Below, in pieces: positions 22,586 through 32,465 of a stretch of 64,000 nt of DNA (within the stretch, counting starts at the first letter, position 1; each line of letters opens with the position of its first letter). Both the position numbers and the translations under genes were made by a program. This stretch comes from an uncultured Bacteroidia bacterium (GTDB taxonomy: Bacteria > Bacteroidota > Bacteroidia > Bacteroidales > UBA932). Where the stretch lies: the NCBI GenBank assembly GCA_902768985.1, contig CACXNA010000005.1, positions 1 to 64,000 on the forward strand, written 5' to 3'. The notes beneath the pieces are model-generated. The model had not been told where the DNA came from. It ran no database searches and saw nothing but the letters and a program-made list of their open reading frames with translations.

Positions 22586-24874
22586 ATGAAGAAAACCGTT
22601 TTTACCTGGATCCTGGCCCTGGCCGCGACGCTCGTCGCGGGGGCGCAGGGGAGCGTCTCCGTGCAGTTCTACACGCCGACGACGGTGCGCATCGTCAAGG
22701 GCGGCGCGGCGCCGGCGGAGAGCTTCGCCGTGACGGCGGCCCCGCAGGCCGTCTCCGTCCGGCAGACCGCCGCCCGCGGCGGCGCCATCACCTACGACAG
22801 CGGCGCGCTGCGCGTGACCGTGGCCGCCGACGGCACGTGCCGTTTCTATTCGCCGTCAGGCAAGCTCCTGCTCAAAGAAGGCCCCTGGGCCGCCGCGCGC
22901 CAGACCTTCCTGCCGGAGGCCGACGAGCCGCTCTACGGGCTCGGCATCCTGCAGGACGGCACCCTGTCGCTGCGCGGCAAGACGCGCCGCATGATCCAGG
23001 GCAACACCGAGGATTTCGTGCCCATCGTCCAGTCCGTCAAGGGCTACGGTATCTTCTGGGACAACCCCTCGCCGACCGTCTTCCGCGATGACGCGGACGG
23101 CATGCATTTCGAGTCCGAGGTGGGGGAGGTCGTGGATTACTATTTCCTTTATGGCGGCAGCGCCGACGGCGTGATCGCCGGGATCCGCGCGCTGACCGGC
23201 CGCGTGCCGATGCTCCCGCTGTGGAGCTACGGCTTCATGCAGAGCCGCGAGCGCTACAAGAGCAGCCGCGAGCTGCTCGACGCGCTGCACGGCTACCGCG
23301 AGCGCGGCATCCCCATCGACTGCATCATCCAGGACTGGCAGTACTGGGGCAACAACTACCAGTGGAACGCCATGGAGTTCCTGAACGAGGACTTCCGCAA
23401 CGCGCAGGCGATGATCGACGAGGTGCACGCGCAGCACGCCAAGCTGATGATCTCCATCTGGGCCTCCTTCGGCCCGATGACCAAGGCATACCGCGAGCTG
23501 GCCCCGAAGGGCCTGCTCTTCGACTTCCAGACCTGGCCGCAGTCCGGCCTGTCCGACTGGCCGCCGCGGCTCGACTACCCGTCGGGCGTTCGTCCGTACA
23601 ACCCGTTCTCCGCGGAGGCTCGCGACATCTACTGGAAGAACCTCCTCCGCCTGGAGAACATGGGCATCGACGCCTGGTGGATGGACTCCACCGAGCCGGA
23701 TCATATTGATTTCAAGGAGAGTGACCTGGATGTCGAGACCGGCTTGGGCTCTTTCCGGAAGGTGCGCAACGCCTTCCCGCTCGTGTCGGTGGAGGGCGTG
23801 GCGGACAACCAGAAGAAGGTCTCCGACCGCCGCGTGATGATCCTCACGCGCTCGGCCTGGGCCGGCCAGCAGCGCACGGGCGCGAACACCTGGAGCGGCG
23901 ACGTCAACTCCTCGTGGGAGTCGCTGCGCGCGCAGATCCCCGCCGGCCTGGGATTCGCCCTGACGGGCAATCCGAACTTCAACTCCGACTGCGGCGGCTT
24001 CTTCCCGTACGGCTACAACCGCCGCGGCGAGCTGGCCTCCTGCTCGCGCAACCCGCTCTTCCAGGAGCTCTACGTGCGCTGGCTGCAGTACGGCGCCTTC
24101 TGCCCGATGATGCGCAGCCACGGCGAGAGCTCGCGCCGTGAGATCTGGGAGTTCGGCGCGCCGGGCGAGCCGGTCTACGATGCCATCGCCTCAACGATCC
24201 GCCTGCGCTACGCGCTGCTGCCGTACATCTACGCCGTCTCGCACGAAGTGACGGCGGCGGACGGCACCTTCCAGCGGGCGCTGGTGATGGATTTCCCGGC
24301 CGACAAGGCCGTGTGGGACTGCGCCGACGAATTCATGTTCGGGCGCGCGCTGCTCGTCGCCCCCGTCGTGCACGCCCAGTACACGCCGGAGAAAGTCGCC
24401 TTCGATGACACGCCCGTGGACTTCTCCCCGGCGCGCAGCACGCAGGTCTATCTCCCGAAGGGGAGCGACTGGTACGACTTCTGGACCGGCGAGCGCCTGA
24501 AGGGCGGCCGGACCGTGACGCGCGAGACGCACCTCGACACGGTGCCCCTCTACGCCCGCGCCGGCGCCATCATTCCCCTTGGTCCGGACGTGCAGTACAG
24601 CGGCGAGAAGCCCTGGGACGACCTGGAGGTCCGGGTCTATCCCGGCGCCGACGGCCGCTTCGTGCTCTATGAGGACGAAGGCGACACGTACCGCTACGAG
24701 CAGGGCGCCTGCTCCACCATCGAATTCACCCTTCGCGGCCGCACGTTGAGCATCGGTGCGCGCAGCGGCGCCTTCCCGGGCATGCCGCAGCAGCGCCGCT
24801 TCCGCGTGGTGACGCCCGACGGCGCCGTGCGCGAAGTATCCTATGACGGTTCAGCCCTTAAAATACAACTGTGA
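22586..24874 (+). CDS. GH31 alpha-glycosidase (alpha-xylosidase/alpha-glucosidase type)
   Basis: This is a roughly 762-residue secreted GH31 retaining glycosidase. After the signal peptide (about 1-20) comes the N-terminal beta-sandwich. The catalytic barrel has nucleophile Asp367 in DAWWMDSTEPD and acid/base Asp439 in NTWSGDVNSSW, followed by C-terminal beta domains ending near DGAVREVSYDG. The loop GFMQSRERYKSSREL is the family's insertion before strand beta-1 of the barrel. Substrate could be alpha-xylosides (xyloglucan) or alpha-glucans. An ATG at 22577 is an alternative start. The stop shares one base with the GH127 start, so the two are co-translated. Confidence 0.9.
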   Translation: MKKTVFTWILALAATLVAGAQGSVSVQFYTPTTVRIVKGGAAPAESFAVTAAPQAVSVRQTAARGGAITYDSGALRVTVAADGTCRFYSPSGKLLLKEGPWAAARQTFLPEADEPLYGLGILQDGTLSLRGKTRRMIQGNTEDFVPIVQSVKGYGIFWDNPSPTVFRDDADGMHFESEVGEVVDYYFLYGGSADGVIAGIRALTGRVPMLPLWSYGFMQSRERYKSSRELLDALHGYRERGIPIDCIIQDWQYWGNNYQWNAMEFLNEDFRNAQAMIDEVHAQHAKLMISIWASFGPMTKAYRELAPKGLLFDFQTWPQSGLSDWPPRLDYPSGVRPYNPFSAEARDIYWKNLLRLENMGIDAWWMDSTEPDHIDFKESDLDVETGLGSFRKVRNAFPLVSVEGVADNQKKVSDRRVMILTRSAWAGQQRTGANTWSGDVNSSWESLRAQIPAGLGFALTGNPNFNSDCGGFFPYGYNRRGELASCSRNPLFQELYVRWLQYGAFCPMMRSHGESSRREIWEFGAPGEPVYDAIASTIRLRYALLPYIYAVSHEVTAADGTFQRALVMDFPADKAVWDCADEFMFGRALLVAPVVHAQYTPEKVAFDDTPVDFSPARSTQVYLPKGSDWYDFWTGERLKGGRTVTRETHLDTVPLYARAGAIIPLGPDVQYSGEKPWDDLEVRVYPGADGRFVLYEDEGDTYRYEQGACSTIEFTLRGRTLSIGARSGAFPGMPQQRRFRVVTPDGAVREVSYDGSALKIQL

Positions 24875-27261
24875 TGAAAAAGATCCTCCTTTCCCTGCTG
24901 GCCCTGCTCGTCTGCAGCGCCGCCCTGCCTGCGCAGGACAAACTGTACGCGGATGAATTCCCCCTTGGGGACGTGGTCCTGCTGGACGGTCCGCTCAAGC
25001 ACGCACGCGACCTGAATATCCACACCCTGCTCGAATACGATGTCGACCGCCTGCTGGCCCCGTACCGCAAGGAGGCGGGCCTGGAGCCCAAGGCGCCGAC
25101 CTATCCCAACTGGGACGGTCTGGACGGCCATGTGGCCGGGCACTACCTCACGGCGATGGCCATCAACGCCGCCACGGGCGATGCGGAGTGCCGCCGCCGG
25201 ATGGAGTACATGCTCTCCGAGCTGCAGCTCGTGGCCGACACGAACACCAGGGAGCACCCCGAATGGGGACTCGACTACGTTGGCGGCTTCCCGGGCAGCG
25301 CCGCGTTGTGGACCGATTTCCGGAACGGGGAATTCGGGCGCTATTTCGGCGCCTGGGCGCCGTTCTACAACCTGCACAAGATGTTCGCCGGCCTGCGCGA
25401 CGCGTGGGTGTACTGCGGTAACGAGCAGGCGCGCGACCTGTTCCTGCGCTTCTGCGACTGGGCGGTGTGGATCACCGCCGGCCTGGACGATGAGCAGATG
25501 GAGCGGATGCTCGGCAACGAGCACGGCGGCATGAACGAGGTGCTCGCCGACGCGTACGCGATCAGCGGCGACGAGTCGTACCTGTACTGCGCCCGCCGCT
25601 TCTCGCACAAACTCCTGCTGGACGCGATGCGCGACCACAACGATATCCTCGACAACATGCACGCCAACACGCAGGTCCCCAAAGCCGTGGGCTTCACGCG
25701 CATCGCGGAGCTCTCCGGCGACGAGGGATACCTCGAGGCGGGGCGCTGGTTCTGGGAGAACGTGACCGGCGGGCGCAGCCTCGCCTTTGGCGGCAACAGC
25801 CGCCGCGAGCACTTCCCGAGCGTGGACGCCTGCATCGACTTCGTCCGCGACATTGACGGCCCGGAGTCCTGCAATACCTACAATATGCTCAAGCTCACGG
25901 AGGACCTGCACCGCCTGGAGCCGGAGGCGCGCTACGCCGACTTCTACGAGCGCGCGCTCTTCAACCATATCCTCTCCACCCAGCATCCCGAGCACGGCGG
26001 CTACGTGTATTTCACCTCCGCGCGGCCGCGCCACTACCGCAACTACTCCGCGGCCAATGAGGCCATGTGGTGCTGCGTGGGCACGGGCATGGAGAACCAC
26101 GGCAAGTACGGCCAGTTCATCTATACGCACGAAGGCACTAAGTCGCTGTACGTCAACCTCTACGCCGCTTCCGAGCTGACCTGGCGCGAGAAGGGCGTGA
26201 CGCTCCGCCAGGAGACGGACTTCCCGTACGGGGAGAGCGCCGTGCTGCGCGTCACCGAGGGCCGCGGGCGCTTCGCCCTGCAGCTCCGCTACCCGGGCTG
26301 GGTGCGCAAGGGCGCCTTCGAGGTGCGCGTCAACGGGCGCCTTCGCAAGCGCCTGGGCATGAAGCCGTCCTCCTACCTGCGCATCAAACGCACCTGGAAG
26401 GCCGGCGACGTGGTGGAGATCCGTTTCCCGATGGAGAACCGGGTGGAGCACCTCATCAACGTGCCGCAGTACGTGGCCCTGATGCACGGCCCCATCCTGC
26501 TGGGCATGAAGACCGGCACCGAGGATCTGGCGCACCTGATTGCGGACGACAGCCGCTTCGGGCAGTACGCGAGCGGGGCGAAGCTCCCCATCGCCGAGGC
26601 CCCCTTCTTCGTCTCCGACGACATCGACGGCCTCGGCGCGCAGCTGGAGCCCGTCGCGGGCAAGCCGCTGCACTTCCGCCTGACGGCCGAGCTGCACAAT
26701 CCCATCGAGGGTGAGCTGCAACCGTTCTTCGAGATCCACGACGCCCGCTACATGATGTACTGGCTCGCCCTGACCCCCGACGGCTATGCCTCCTACCTGG
26801 AGGAGACGGCGCGCGAGGAGCAGGAGCGCGCCGCGCTGGACGCCCGCACCGCCGACCGCGTGCAGCCGGGCGAGCAGCAGCCGGAGACGGACCACCGGAT
26901 GGAGACCGACGGGTCCGTGACGGGCAACGACAACGACGTCTTCTACCGCGATGCCCGCAACGGGCGCTTCTTCAGCTACCTCCTGCAGACCGGCGGCAAG
27001 ACCGACCTGTCCGTCTACCTGAAGTACTGGGGCGTGGGGGAGTGGAAGACCCGCGAATTCGATATCTACGTGGATGACACGCTGTTGCAGTCGGTCAACA
27101 ACACCGGCCGCTGGAACACCTCTGCCTTTATCCCGGAGGAATTCCCGATCCCCGAAGCCCTGCTCGCCGGCAAGAAAGCCGTGCGCGTGAAGATCGTCGC
27201 GCATCCGGGCAAGCAGACCGGCGGCATCTACGAAATGCGCCTTGTGGACACGAAGATTTGA
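24874..27261 (+). CDS. GH127 beta-L-arabinofuranosidase
   Basis: This is a 795-residue secreted protein of the GH127 (DUF1680) family, which releases beta-linked L-arabinofuranose with a cysteine nucleophile and a zinc-thiolate centre. The signal peptide is at about 1-21. The catalytic (alpha/alpha)6 barrel shows WDGLDGHVAGHYLTA, then ESCNTYNMLK and the cysteine pair in MWCCVGTGMENHGKYG, which together supply the metal and catalytic thiols. The C-terminal half carries beta-sandwich domains. The ATG at 24874 overlaps the GH31 stop. The product, L-arabinose, matches the catabolic genes downstream. Confidence 0.9.
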   Translation: MKKILLSLLALLVCSAALPAQDKLYADEFPLGDVVLLDGPLKHARDLNIHTLLEYDVDRLLAPYRKEAGLEPKAPTYPNWDGLDGHVAGHYLTAMAINAATGDAECRRRMEYMLSELQLVADTNTREHPEWGLDYVGGFPGSAALWTDFRNGEFGRYFGAWAPFYNLHKMFAGLRDAWVYCGNEQARDLFLRFCDWAVWITAGLDDEQMERMLGNEHGGMNEVLADAYAISGDESYLYCARRFSHKLLLDAMRDHNDILDNMHANTQVPKAVGFTRIAELSGDEGYLEAGRWFWENVTGGRSLAFGGNSRREHFPSVDACIDFVRDIDGPESCNTYNMLKLTEDLHRLEPEARYADFYERALFNHILSTQHPEHGGYVYFTSARPRHYRNYSAANEAMWCCVGTGMENHGKYGQFIYTHEGTKSLYVNLYAASELTWREKGVTLRQETDFPYGESAVLRVTEGRGRFALQLRYPGWVRKGAFEVRVNGRLRKRLGMKPSSYLRIKRTWKAGDVVEIRFPMENRVEHLINVPQYVALMHGPILLGMKTGTEDLAHLIADDSRFGQYASGAKLPIAEAPFFVSDDIDGLGAQLEPVAGKPLHFRLTAELHNPIEGELQPFFEIHDARYMMYWLALTPDGYASYLEETAREEQERAALDARTADRVQPGEQQPETDHRMETDGSVTGNDNDVFYRDARNGRFFSYLLQTGGKTDLSVYLKYWGVGEWKTREFDIYVDDTLLQSVNNTGRWNTSAFIPEEFPIPEALLAGKKAVRVKIVAHPGKQTGGIYEMRLVDTKI

Positions 27262-27288
27262 CTTTTTCGAGAGAAATAGCTATCTTTA
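27257..27288 (+). promoter_or_regulatory. Promoter of galM and the arabinose genes
   Basis: TTTG at 27257-27260, 20 bp, then TATCTTTA at 27281-27288, 6 bases before the galM start. The -33 TTTG overlaps the GH127 stop region. Confidence 0.65.
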
Positions 27289-27294
27289 CACGAT

Positions 27295-28380
27295 ATGAAA
27301 ACTAATAAAATCCTCCTGCTGGCGCTTTGCGCCGTCGCCGCCTTCTCCTGCAACAGAGAGCAGGGCGACCGTTTTTACAAACTGAGCAACGCTTCCGGTA
27401 TGGAAGTGACCGTGACCAATTTCGGCGGCCGCATCACCGCCATCGTGCTGCCCGACAGGGACGGCGTGAAGCGCGACGTGGTGCTGGGCTTCGACAAGGT
27501 CGAGGACTACTACCCGGAGAACAACCAGACTGACTTCGGCGCATCGATCGGCCGCTACGCGAACCGCATCGCCCAGGGCAAGTTCACCCTCGACGGCGTG
27601 GAGTACGATCTGCCGAAGAACAATTTCGGCCACTGCCTGCACGGCGGTCCGACCGGCTGGCAGTACCAGCCTTACAAGGTCGTGGAAGCGGATTCCCGCC
27701 ACATCAAGCTGCGCATGGACTCCCCGGACGGAGACAATAACTTCCCGGGCGCCGTCACGGCTTTCGTGACCTACACGCTCACCGACGACAACAAGATCGA
27801 TATCGCCTATGAGGCCACGTCCACGGCCCCGACGATCATCAATATGACCAACCACTCCTACTTCAACCTGTCCGGCGATCCCGCAAACCACAGCATCTGC
27901 GACGACGAGCTGTACGTGAACGCCTCCGGCTTCACCCCGGTGGACGACACCTACATGACCACCGGCGAGATCCTCCCCGTGGAGGGCACCCCGATGGACT
28001 TCACCGTGTCCCACAAGATCGGCGACTTCATCACCGACTTCTCCTTCGAGCAGCTCAAGAACGGCAACGGCTACGACCACAACTGGGTCCTGGACACCAA
28101 CGGAAGCATGGAAGAGGTGGCTGCCGAGCTCTACTGCCCGCAGACGGGTATCGACCTCAAGGTCTACACCGACGAGCCGGGCATCCAGGTGTACAGCGGC
28201 AACTTCCTCGACGGCACCGTGACCGGCAAGGGCGGCGTGGTCTACCAGCAGCGCACCGGCATCTGCCTGGAGACGCAGCACTATCCCGACAGCCCCAACA
28301 AGCCCGAATGGCCGTCCGTGGTGCTCCGCCCCGGCGAGACCTACCACAGCCACTGCGTCTTCGCCTTCAGCGTGAAATAA
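27295..28380 (+). CDS. galM: Aldose 1-epimerase (mutarotase)
   Basis: This is a 361-residue galactose-mutarotase-like protein that interconverts alpha and beta anomers of aldoses. The N-terminus has a lipobox ending at Cys19 (FSCNRE), so it acts at the cell surface or in the periplasm rather than in the cytosol. Catalytic residues are visible as the His in TNHSYFNLSG and the C-terminal Glu in GICLETQHYPDSPN, with GRYANRIAQGKF and NFGHCLHGGPTGW as substrate loops. It is directly upstream of an SSS symporter, fitting preparation of arabinose for uptake. Confidence 0.93.
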   Translation: MKTNKILLLALCAVAAFSCNREQGDRFYKLSNASGMEVTVTNFGGRITAIVLPDRDGVKRDVVLGFDKVEDYYPENNQTDFGASIGRYANRIAQGKFTLDGVEYDLPKNNFGHCLHGGPTGWQYQPYKVVEADSRHIKLRMDSPDGDNNFPGAVTAFVTYTLTDDNKIDIAYEATSTAPTIINMTNHSYFNLSGDPANHSICDDELYVNASGFTPVDDTYMTTGEILPVEGTPMDFTVSHKIGDFITDFSFEQLKNGNGYDHNWVLDTNGSMEEVAAELYCPQTGIDLKVYTDEPGIQVYSGNFLDGTVTGKGGVVYQQRTGICLETQHYPDSPNKPEWPSVVLRPGETYHSHCVFAFSVK

Positions 28381-28401
28381 TAACCAAAACCAATCTTTTA
28401 T

Positions 28402-30123
28402 ATGTTTAGTTTCCTGCCTCTTCAGGCTGCGGACTTGAACCGCATCTCCCTCGCGTCCTGGGACTGGATCGTCATCGGTCTGTTCTTCCTCGCGATGATC
28501 TGGATCTGCTGGGATGTCTCCCGTAAGAAGAAAGAGACCTCCGGCGACTACTTCTTGAGCGGCCGTTCGGCCACGTGGATCGCCATCGGCGCATCCATCT
28601 TCGCTTCCAACATCGGCTCCGAGCACCTCATCGGTCTCGCCGGTACCGGCGCCTCCGCCGGTATGGCCCAGGCCCACTGGGAGATCCAGGGCTGGATGAT
28701 CCTCATCCTCGGCTGGGTCTTCGTGCCGTTCTACGAGCGCAGTATGGTGTACACCATGCCTGAGTTCCTCGAGAAGCGCTACAACAAGGAGAGCCGCGGC
28801 ATCCTGACCTGGCTGTCCCTCGCCAGCTATGTCCTCACCAAGGTGTCCGTGACCGTCCTCGCCGGCGGCCTCGCGCTGAACACCCTCCTCGGCATCAACT
28901 TCTGGGTGGCCGCCCTGGCCCTCGTGATCATCACCGCCATCTACACCGTCATCGGCGGCATGGAGTCCGTGCTCAAGACCTCGGTCCTGCAGACGCCGAT
29001 CCTGCTGATCGGCTCGCTGGTGATCCTCTGGCTCGGCCTCCGCGAACTCGGCGGCTGGAACGCCATGATGGACATCTGCAACGCCCAGCCTGTCAATGAG
29101 TACGGCGACACGATGACCGACCTGATGCGCAGCGGCCAGGATCCTGAATTCCCGTGGTACGGCGCCCTCTTCGGCTCCGCCATCATCGGCTTCTGGTACT
29201 GGTGTACCGACCAGTTCATCGTCCAGCGTGTCCTCTCCGGCAAGGATCAGAAGGAAGCCCGCCGCGGTACCATCTTCGGCGCCTACCTCAAGCTCCTCCC
29301 GGTGTTCCTGTTCCTCATCCCGGGCATGATCGCCTTCGCGCTCACCAAGCATCCTGAGTCCCAGATCGGCCAGACGCTGGCCGTCGCGCTCGGCGTGCAG
29401 GCCGACGGCACCGTCGCCAACCCGGACATCGCCTTCCCGATGCTCGTCAACACCCTCCTGCCGGTGGGTCTGAAGGGTGTCGTGATCTGCGGTATCCTGG
29501 CTGCCTTGATGAGCTCCCTGGCTTCGCTGTACAACTCCTCCGCCATGCTCTACACCATTGATATCTACAAGCGCAAGCATCCCGAGACCGACGAGAAGAA
29601 GCTCGTCACCATCGGCCGTATCGCCACCGTGGTGGTGGTCGTGCTCGGCGTGCTGTGGATCTTCGTGATTCAGCGCATGGGCAAGAGCCTGTACAACTAC
29701 ATCCAGAGCGTCCAGAGCCTCCTCGCTCCGGCCATCGCCGCGGTGTTCCTCCTCGGTATCTGCTGGAAGAAGACCTCGCCGAAGGCGGGCATGTGGACCC
29801 TCATCGTGGGTCTGGTGCTGGGCTTCACGCGACTGATCACCATGATCATCAACCCGGAGGCGCACAACGTCTTCACCTTCATCTTCAACGAGCTGAACGT
29901 GTACGCCTTCTGCGTCTGGATGTTCCTCTTCTGCGTCTGCCTCGCCATCGTGGTCACGCTGCTGACCCCGAAGCCGAAGGAGGAGCAGGTGCGCGGCCTG
30001 TGCTTCGGCACGGCTACGCCTGAGCAGAAAGCCGCCACGCGCGCTTCCTGGGGCACCTGGGATATCATCCACACCTGCATCATCCTGGCCTTCACGGTCG
30101 CGTTCTACATCTACTTCTGGTAG
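28402..30123 (+). CDS. Sodium:solute symporter (SSS family), likely sugar uptake
   Basis: This is a 573-residue inner-membrane symporter with about 14 hydrophobic segments. The SSS/SGLT signature is seen as SGDYFLSGRSATWIAIGASIFASNIGSEHLIG near the N-terminus and WYWCTDQFIVQRVLSGKD in the middle. These sodium-driven carriers import sugars, amino acids or vitamins. Between galM and araD, the likely cargo is L-arabinose or a related aldose; that is context only. A terminator follows, so araD may have its own promoter or rely on read-through. Confidence 0.92.
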   Translation: MFSFLPLQAADLNRISLASWDWIVIGLFFLAMIWICWDVSRKKKETSGDYFLSGRSATWIAIGASIFASNIGSEHLIGLAGTGASAGMAQAHWEIQGWMILILGWVFVPFYERSMVYTMPEFLEKRYNKESRGILTWLSLASYVLTKVSVTVLAGGLALNTLLGINFWVAALALVIITAIYTVIGGMESVLKTSVLQTPILLIGSLVILWLGLRELGGWNAMMDICNAQPVNEYGDTMTDLMRSGQDPEFPWYGALFGSAIIGFWYWCTDQFIVQRVLSGKDQKEARRGTIFGAYLKLLPVFLFLIPGMIAFALTKHPESQIGQTLAVALGVQADGTVANPDIAFPMLVNTLLPVGLKGVVICGILAALMSSLASLYNSSAMLYTIDIYKRKHPETDEKKLVTIGRIATVVVVVLGVLWIFVIQRMGKSLYNYIQSVQSLLAPAIAAVFLLGICWKKTSPKAGMWTLIVGLVLGFTRLITMIINPEAHNVFTFIFNELNVYAFCVWMFLFCVCLAIVVTLLTPKPKEEQVRGLCFGTATPEQKAATRASWGTWDIIHTCIILAFTVAFYIYFW

Positions 30124-30134
30124 TCGTTCATTTT

Positions 30135-30162
30135 ATCCCCGGCTCCGTCCGGGGATCTTTTT
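30135..30162 (+). terminator. Intrinsic terminator between the symporter and araD
   Basis: ATCCCCGG / CCGGGGAT with a 6-base loop, then CTTTTT. The araD start is only 7 bases further, so it may be an attenuator rather than the end of the operon. Confidence 0.7.
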
Positions 30163-30168
30163 CAAGCT

Positions 30169-30903
30169 ATGTTAGAAGAACTTAAAGAAAAAGTCTGCCG
30201 GGCCAATCTCGATTTGGTCCGGCATGGCCTTGTCATCTTCACCTGGGGCAACGTCTCCGCCATCGACCGCGCGAGCGGCCTGGTGGTCATCAAGCCCTCC
30301 GGCGTGAGCTACGACAACATGAAGCCGTCCGACATGGTCGTCGTCGACCTGGACGGCAAGGTCGTGGAAGGGGAGCTGAACCCCTCTTCCGACACGCCCA
30401 CGCACGTGGAGCTCTACAAGGCTTTCCCGAATATCGGGGGCGTGGTCCACACGCACTCGACCTACGCCACCGCTTGGGCCCAGGCCGGCCGGGATATCCC
30501 CAGCCTCGGCACTACGCACGCGGACTACTTCCACGACGACATCCCCTGCACGCGGGACATGAGCAAGGAAGAGGTCTTCGGCGAGTATGAGAAGGAGACC
30601 GGCAAGGTGATCGTGGAGCGCTTCAAGGGGATGAACCCCGACGACACGCCTGCGGTGCTGGTCAAGAACCACGGCCCCTTCGCCTGGGGCACGGACGCCG
30701 ACAACGCAGTGCACAACGCCGTGGTGCTGGAGGCCGTGGCCAAGATGGCCTTCGTAGCCCTGTCGGTCAACGACAGCTTCACCGGCGCGAAGCGGAACCC
30801 GTACCAGTCGGAGACCGCCCCGTCGATGAACAAACTCCTCATTGAGAAACATTACAGCCGCAAGCATGGCCCCAACGCCTACTACGGCCAGAAGAAAAAG
30901 TAA
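30169..30903 (+). CDS. araD: L-ribulose-5-phosphate 4-epimerase
   Basis: This is a 244-residue class II aldolase-fold epimerase that converts L-ribulose-5-phosphate to D-xylulose-5-phosphate in the cytosol. Zinc ligands are visible in [17 protein letters not shown] and LGTTHADYF, with the third His in [11 protein letters not shown]. The phosphate-binding opening [14 protein letters not shown] and KPSGVSYD are intact. It is the last step of the arabinose route and precedes araA by 22 bases. Confidence 0.95.
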   Translation: MLEELKEKVCRANLDLVRHGLVIFTWGNVSAIDRASGLVVIKPSGVSYDNMKPSDMVVVDLDGKVVEGELNPSSDTPTHVELYKAFPNIGGVVHTHSTYATAWAQAGRDIPSLGTTHADYFHDDIPCTRDMSKEEVFGEYEKETGKVIVERFKGMNPDDTPAVLVKNHGPFAWGTDADNAVHNAVVLEAVAKMAFVALSVNDSFTGAKRNPYQSETAPSMNKLLIEKHYSRKHGPNAYYGQKKK

Positions 30904-30925
30904 AACACTAAAACAAAGGAATTGT

Positions 30926-32464
30926 ATGAAAGCATTTGAGAATTGCGAATTATGGTGGGTGACCGGTGCCCAGCTCCTCTATGGCGGAGATGCGGTGGTC
31001 GCCGTGGACGGACACTCCAAGGAAATGGTCGAGGGCCTGAACGCCTCCGGCAATATTCCTGTCAAGATTGTATATAAAGGTACGGCCAACAGCAGCAAGG
31101 AGGTCGAGGCCGTGATGAAGGCCGCCAACAACGATCCCAAGTGCGTCGGCATCATCACCTGGATGCATACCTTCTCTCCCGCGAAGATGTGGATCAAGGG
31201 TCTCCAGGCCCTGGAGAAGCCGCTGCTTCACTTCCACACCCAGTACAACGCCGAGATCCCCTGGGATAAGATCGACATGGACTTCATGAACTTGAACCAG
31301 AGCGCCCACGGCGACATCGAGTTCGGCCACATCTGCACCCGCATGCGCGTGCCGCGCAAGGTGGTCGTCGGCTACTGGAAGAGCGAGGAAGCCCAGAAGA
31401 AGATCGCCGTGTGGGCCCGCGTGGCCGCCGGCGTGGCGGACGCCAAGAACGTCCGCTGCCTGATGTTCGGCATGAACATGAACAACGTCGCCGTGACCGA
31501 CGGCGACCGCGTGGAGTTTGAGCAGCGTCTCGGCTACCATGTGGACTACTACCCGGTGTCCTCCCTGATGGAGTATTATAAGAAGGTCACCGACGCCGAG
31601 ACCGACGCGCTCGTGGCGGAGTACAAGAAGCTCTACACGATCAAGATCGACGAGTCCGGCGAGCAGGTGTACTGGGAGAAGGTGCGCAATTCCGCGAAGG
31701 CGGAGATCGCCCTGCGCCGCGTCCTGAAGGACGAGGGCGCCACGGCCTTCACCACGAACTTCGACGACCTCGGCGACGCCGACATCGACGCTCCGGACTT
31801 CTGCGGCTTCGACCAGATCCCGGGTCTCGCTTCGCAGCGCCTCATGGAGGAGGGCTATGGCTTCGGCGCCGAGGGCGACTGGAAGACCGCCTGCCTGTAC
31901 CGCACTCTCTGGGTGATGTCCCAGGGCCTGCCGACGGGTTGCTCCTTCCTCGAGGACTACACGCTGAATTTCGCCGGCGACAAGAGCTCCTGCCTGCAGA
32001 GCCACATGCTCGAGATCTGCCCGCTGATCGCGTCCGACAAGCCGAAGCTCGAGGTCCACTTCCTCGGCATCGGTATCCGCAAGCAGCAGACCGCCCGTCT
32101 GGTGTTCACCTCCAAGACCGGCCCCGGCATCAAGGCCACCGTGGTGGACCTCGGCAACCGTTTCCGCCTGATCGCGCAGGACGTGGAGTGCATCGAGCCC
32201 AAGCCGATGCCCAAGCTCCCCGTCGCCTCCGCCCTCTGGGTTCCGCAGCCGACCTTCGAAGTCGGCGCCGGCGCCTGGATTCTCGCCGGTGGCACGCACC
32301 ACTCCGCCTTCAGCTACGACATCACCGCCGACTACTGGGATGATTTCGCCGAGATGACGGGCATCGAGTTCGTCCACATCAATAAGAACACCACCATCCC
32401 CGAGTTCAAGAAGGAGCTCAAGATGAACGAGGTGTATTACATGCTCAACAAGGCGCTCAAGTAG
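30926..32464 (+). CDS. araA: L-arabinose isomerase
   Basis: This is a 512-residue cytosolic enzyme that isomerises L-arabinose to L-ribulose using Mn2+. The family opening [14 protein letters not shown], substrate loop [28 protein letters not shown], and metal-site residues around [14 protein letters not shown] and [10 protein letters not shown] are all present. The ATG at 30926 is chosen because the alignment-like start [11 protein letters not shown] begins there; the longer frame runs back into araD. It ends 1 base before the kinase start. Confidence 0.96.
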   Translation: MKAFENCELWWVTGAQLLYGGDAVVAVDGHSKEMVEGLNASGNIPVKIVYKGTANSSKEVEAVMKAANNDPKCVGIITWMHTFSPAKMWIKGLQALEKPLLHFHTQYNAEIPWDKIDMDFMNLNQSAHGDIEFGHICTRMRVPRKVVVGYWKSEEAQKKIAVWARVAAGVADAKNVRCLMFGMNMNNVAVTDGDRVEFEQRLGYHVDYYPVSSLMEYYKKVTDAETDALVAEYKKLYTIKIDESGEQVYWEKVRNSAKAEIALRRVLKDEGATAFTTNFDDLGDADIDAPDFCGFDQIPGLASQRLMEEGYGFGAEGDWKTACLYRTLWVMSQGLPTGCSFLEDYTLNFAGDKSSCLQSHMLEICPLIASDKPKLEVHFLGIGIRKQQTARLVFTSKTGPGIKATVVDLGNRFRLIAQDVECIEPKPMPKLPVASALWVPQPTFEVGAGAWILAGGTHHSAFSYDITADYWDDFAEMTGIEFVHINKNTTIPEFKKELKMNEVYYMLNKALK

Positions 32465-32465
32465 T

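Noticed and set aside
27286..30072. A 928-codon minus-strand frame opposite galM and the symporter
   Set aside because: Same antisense artefact: no domain, and both opposing genes are complete family members.
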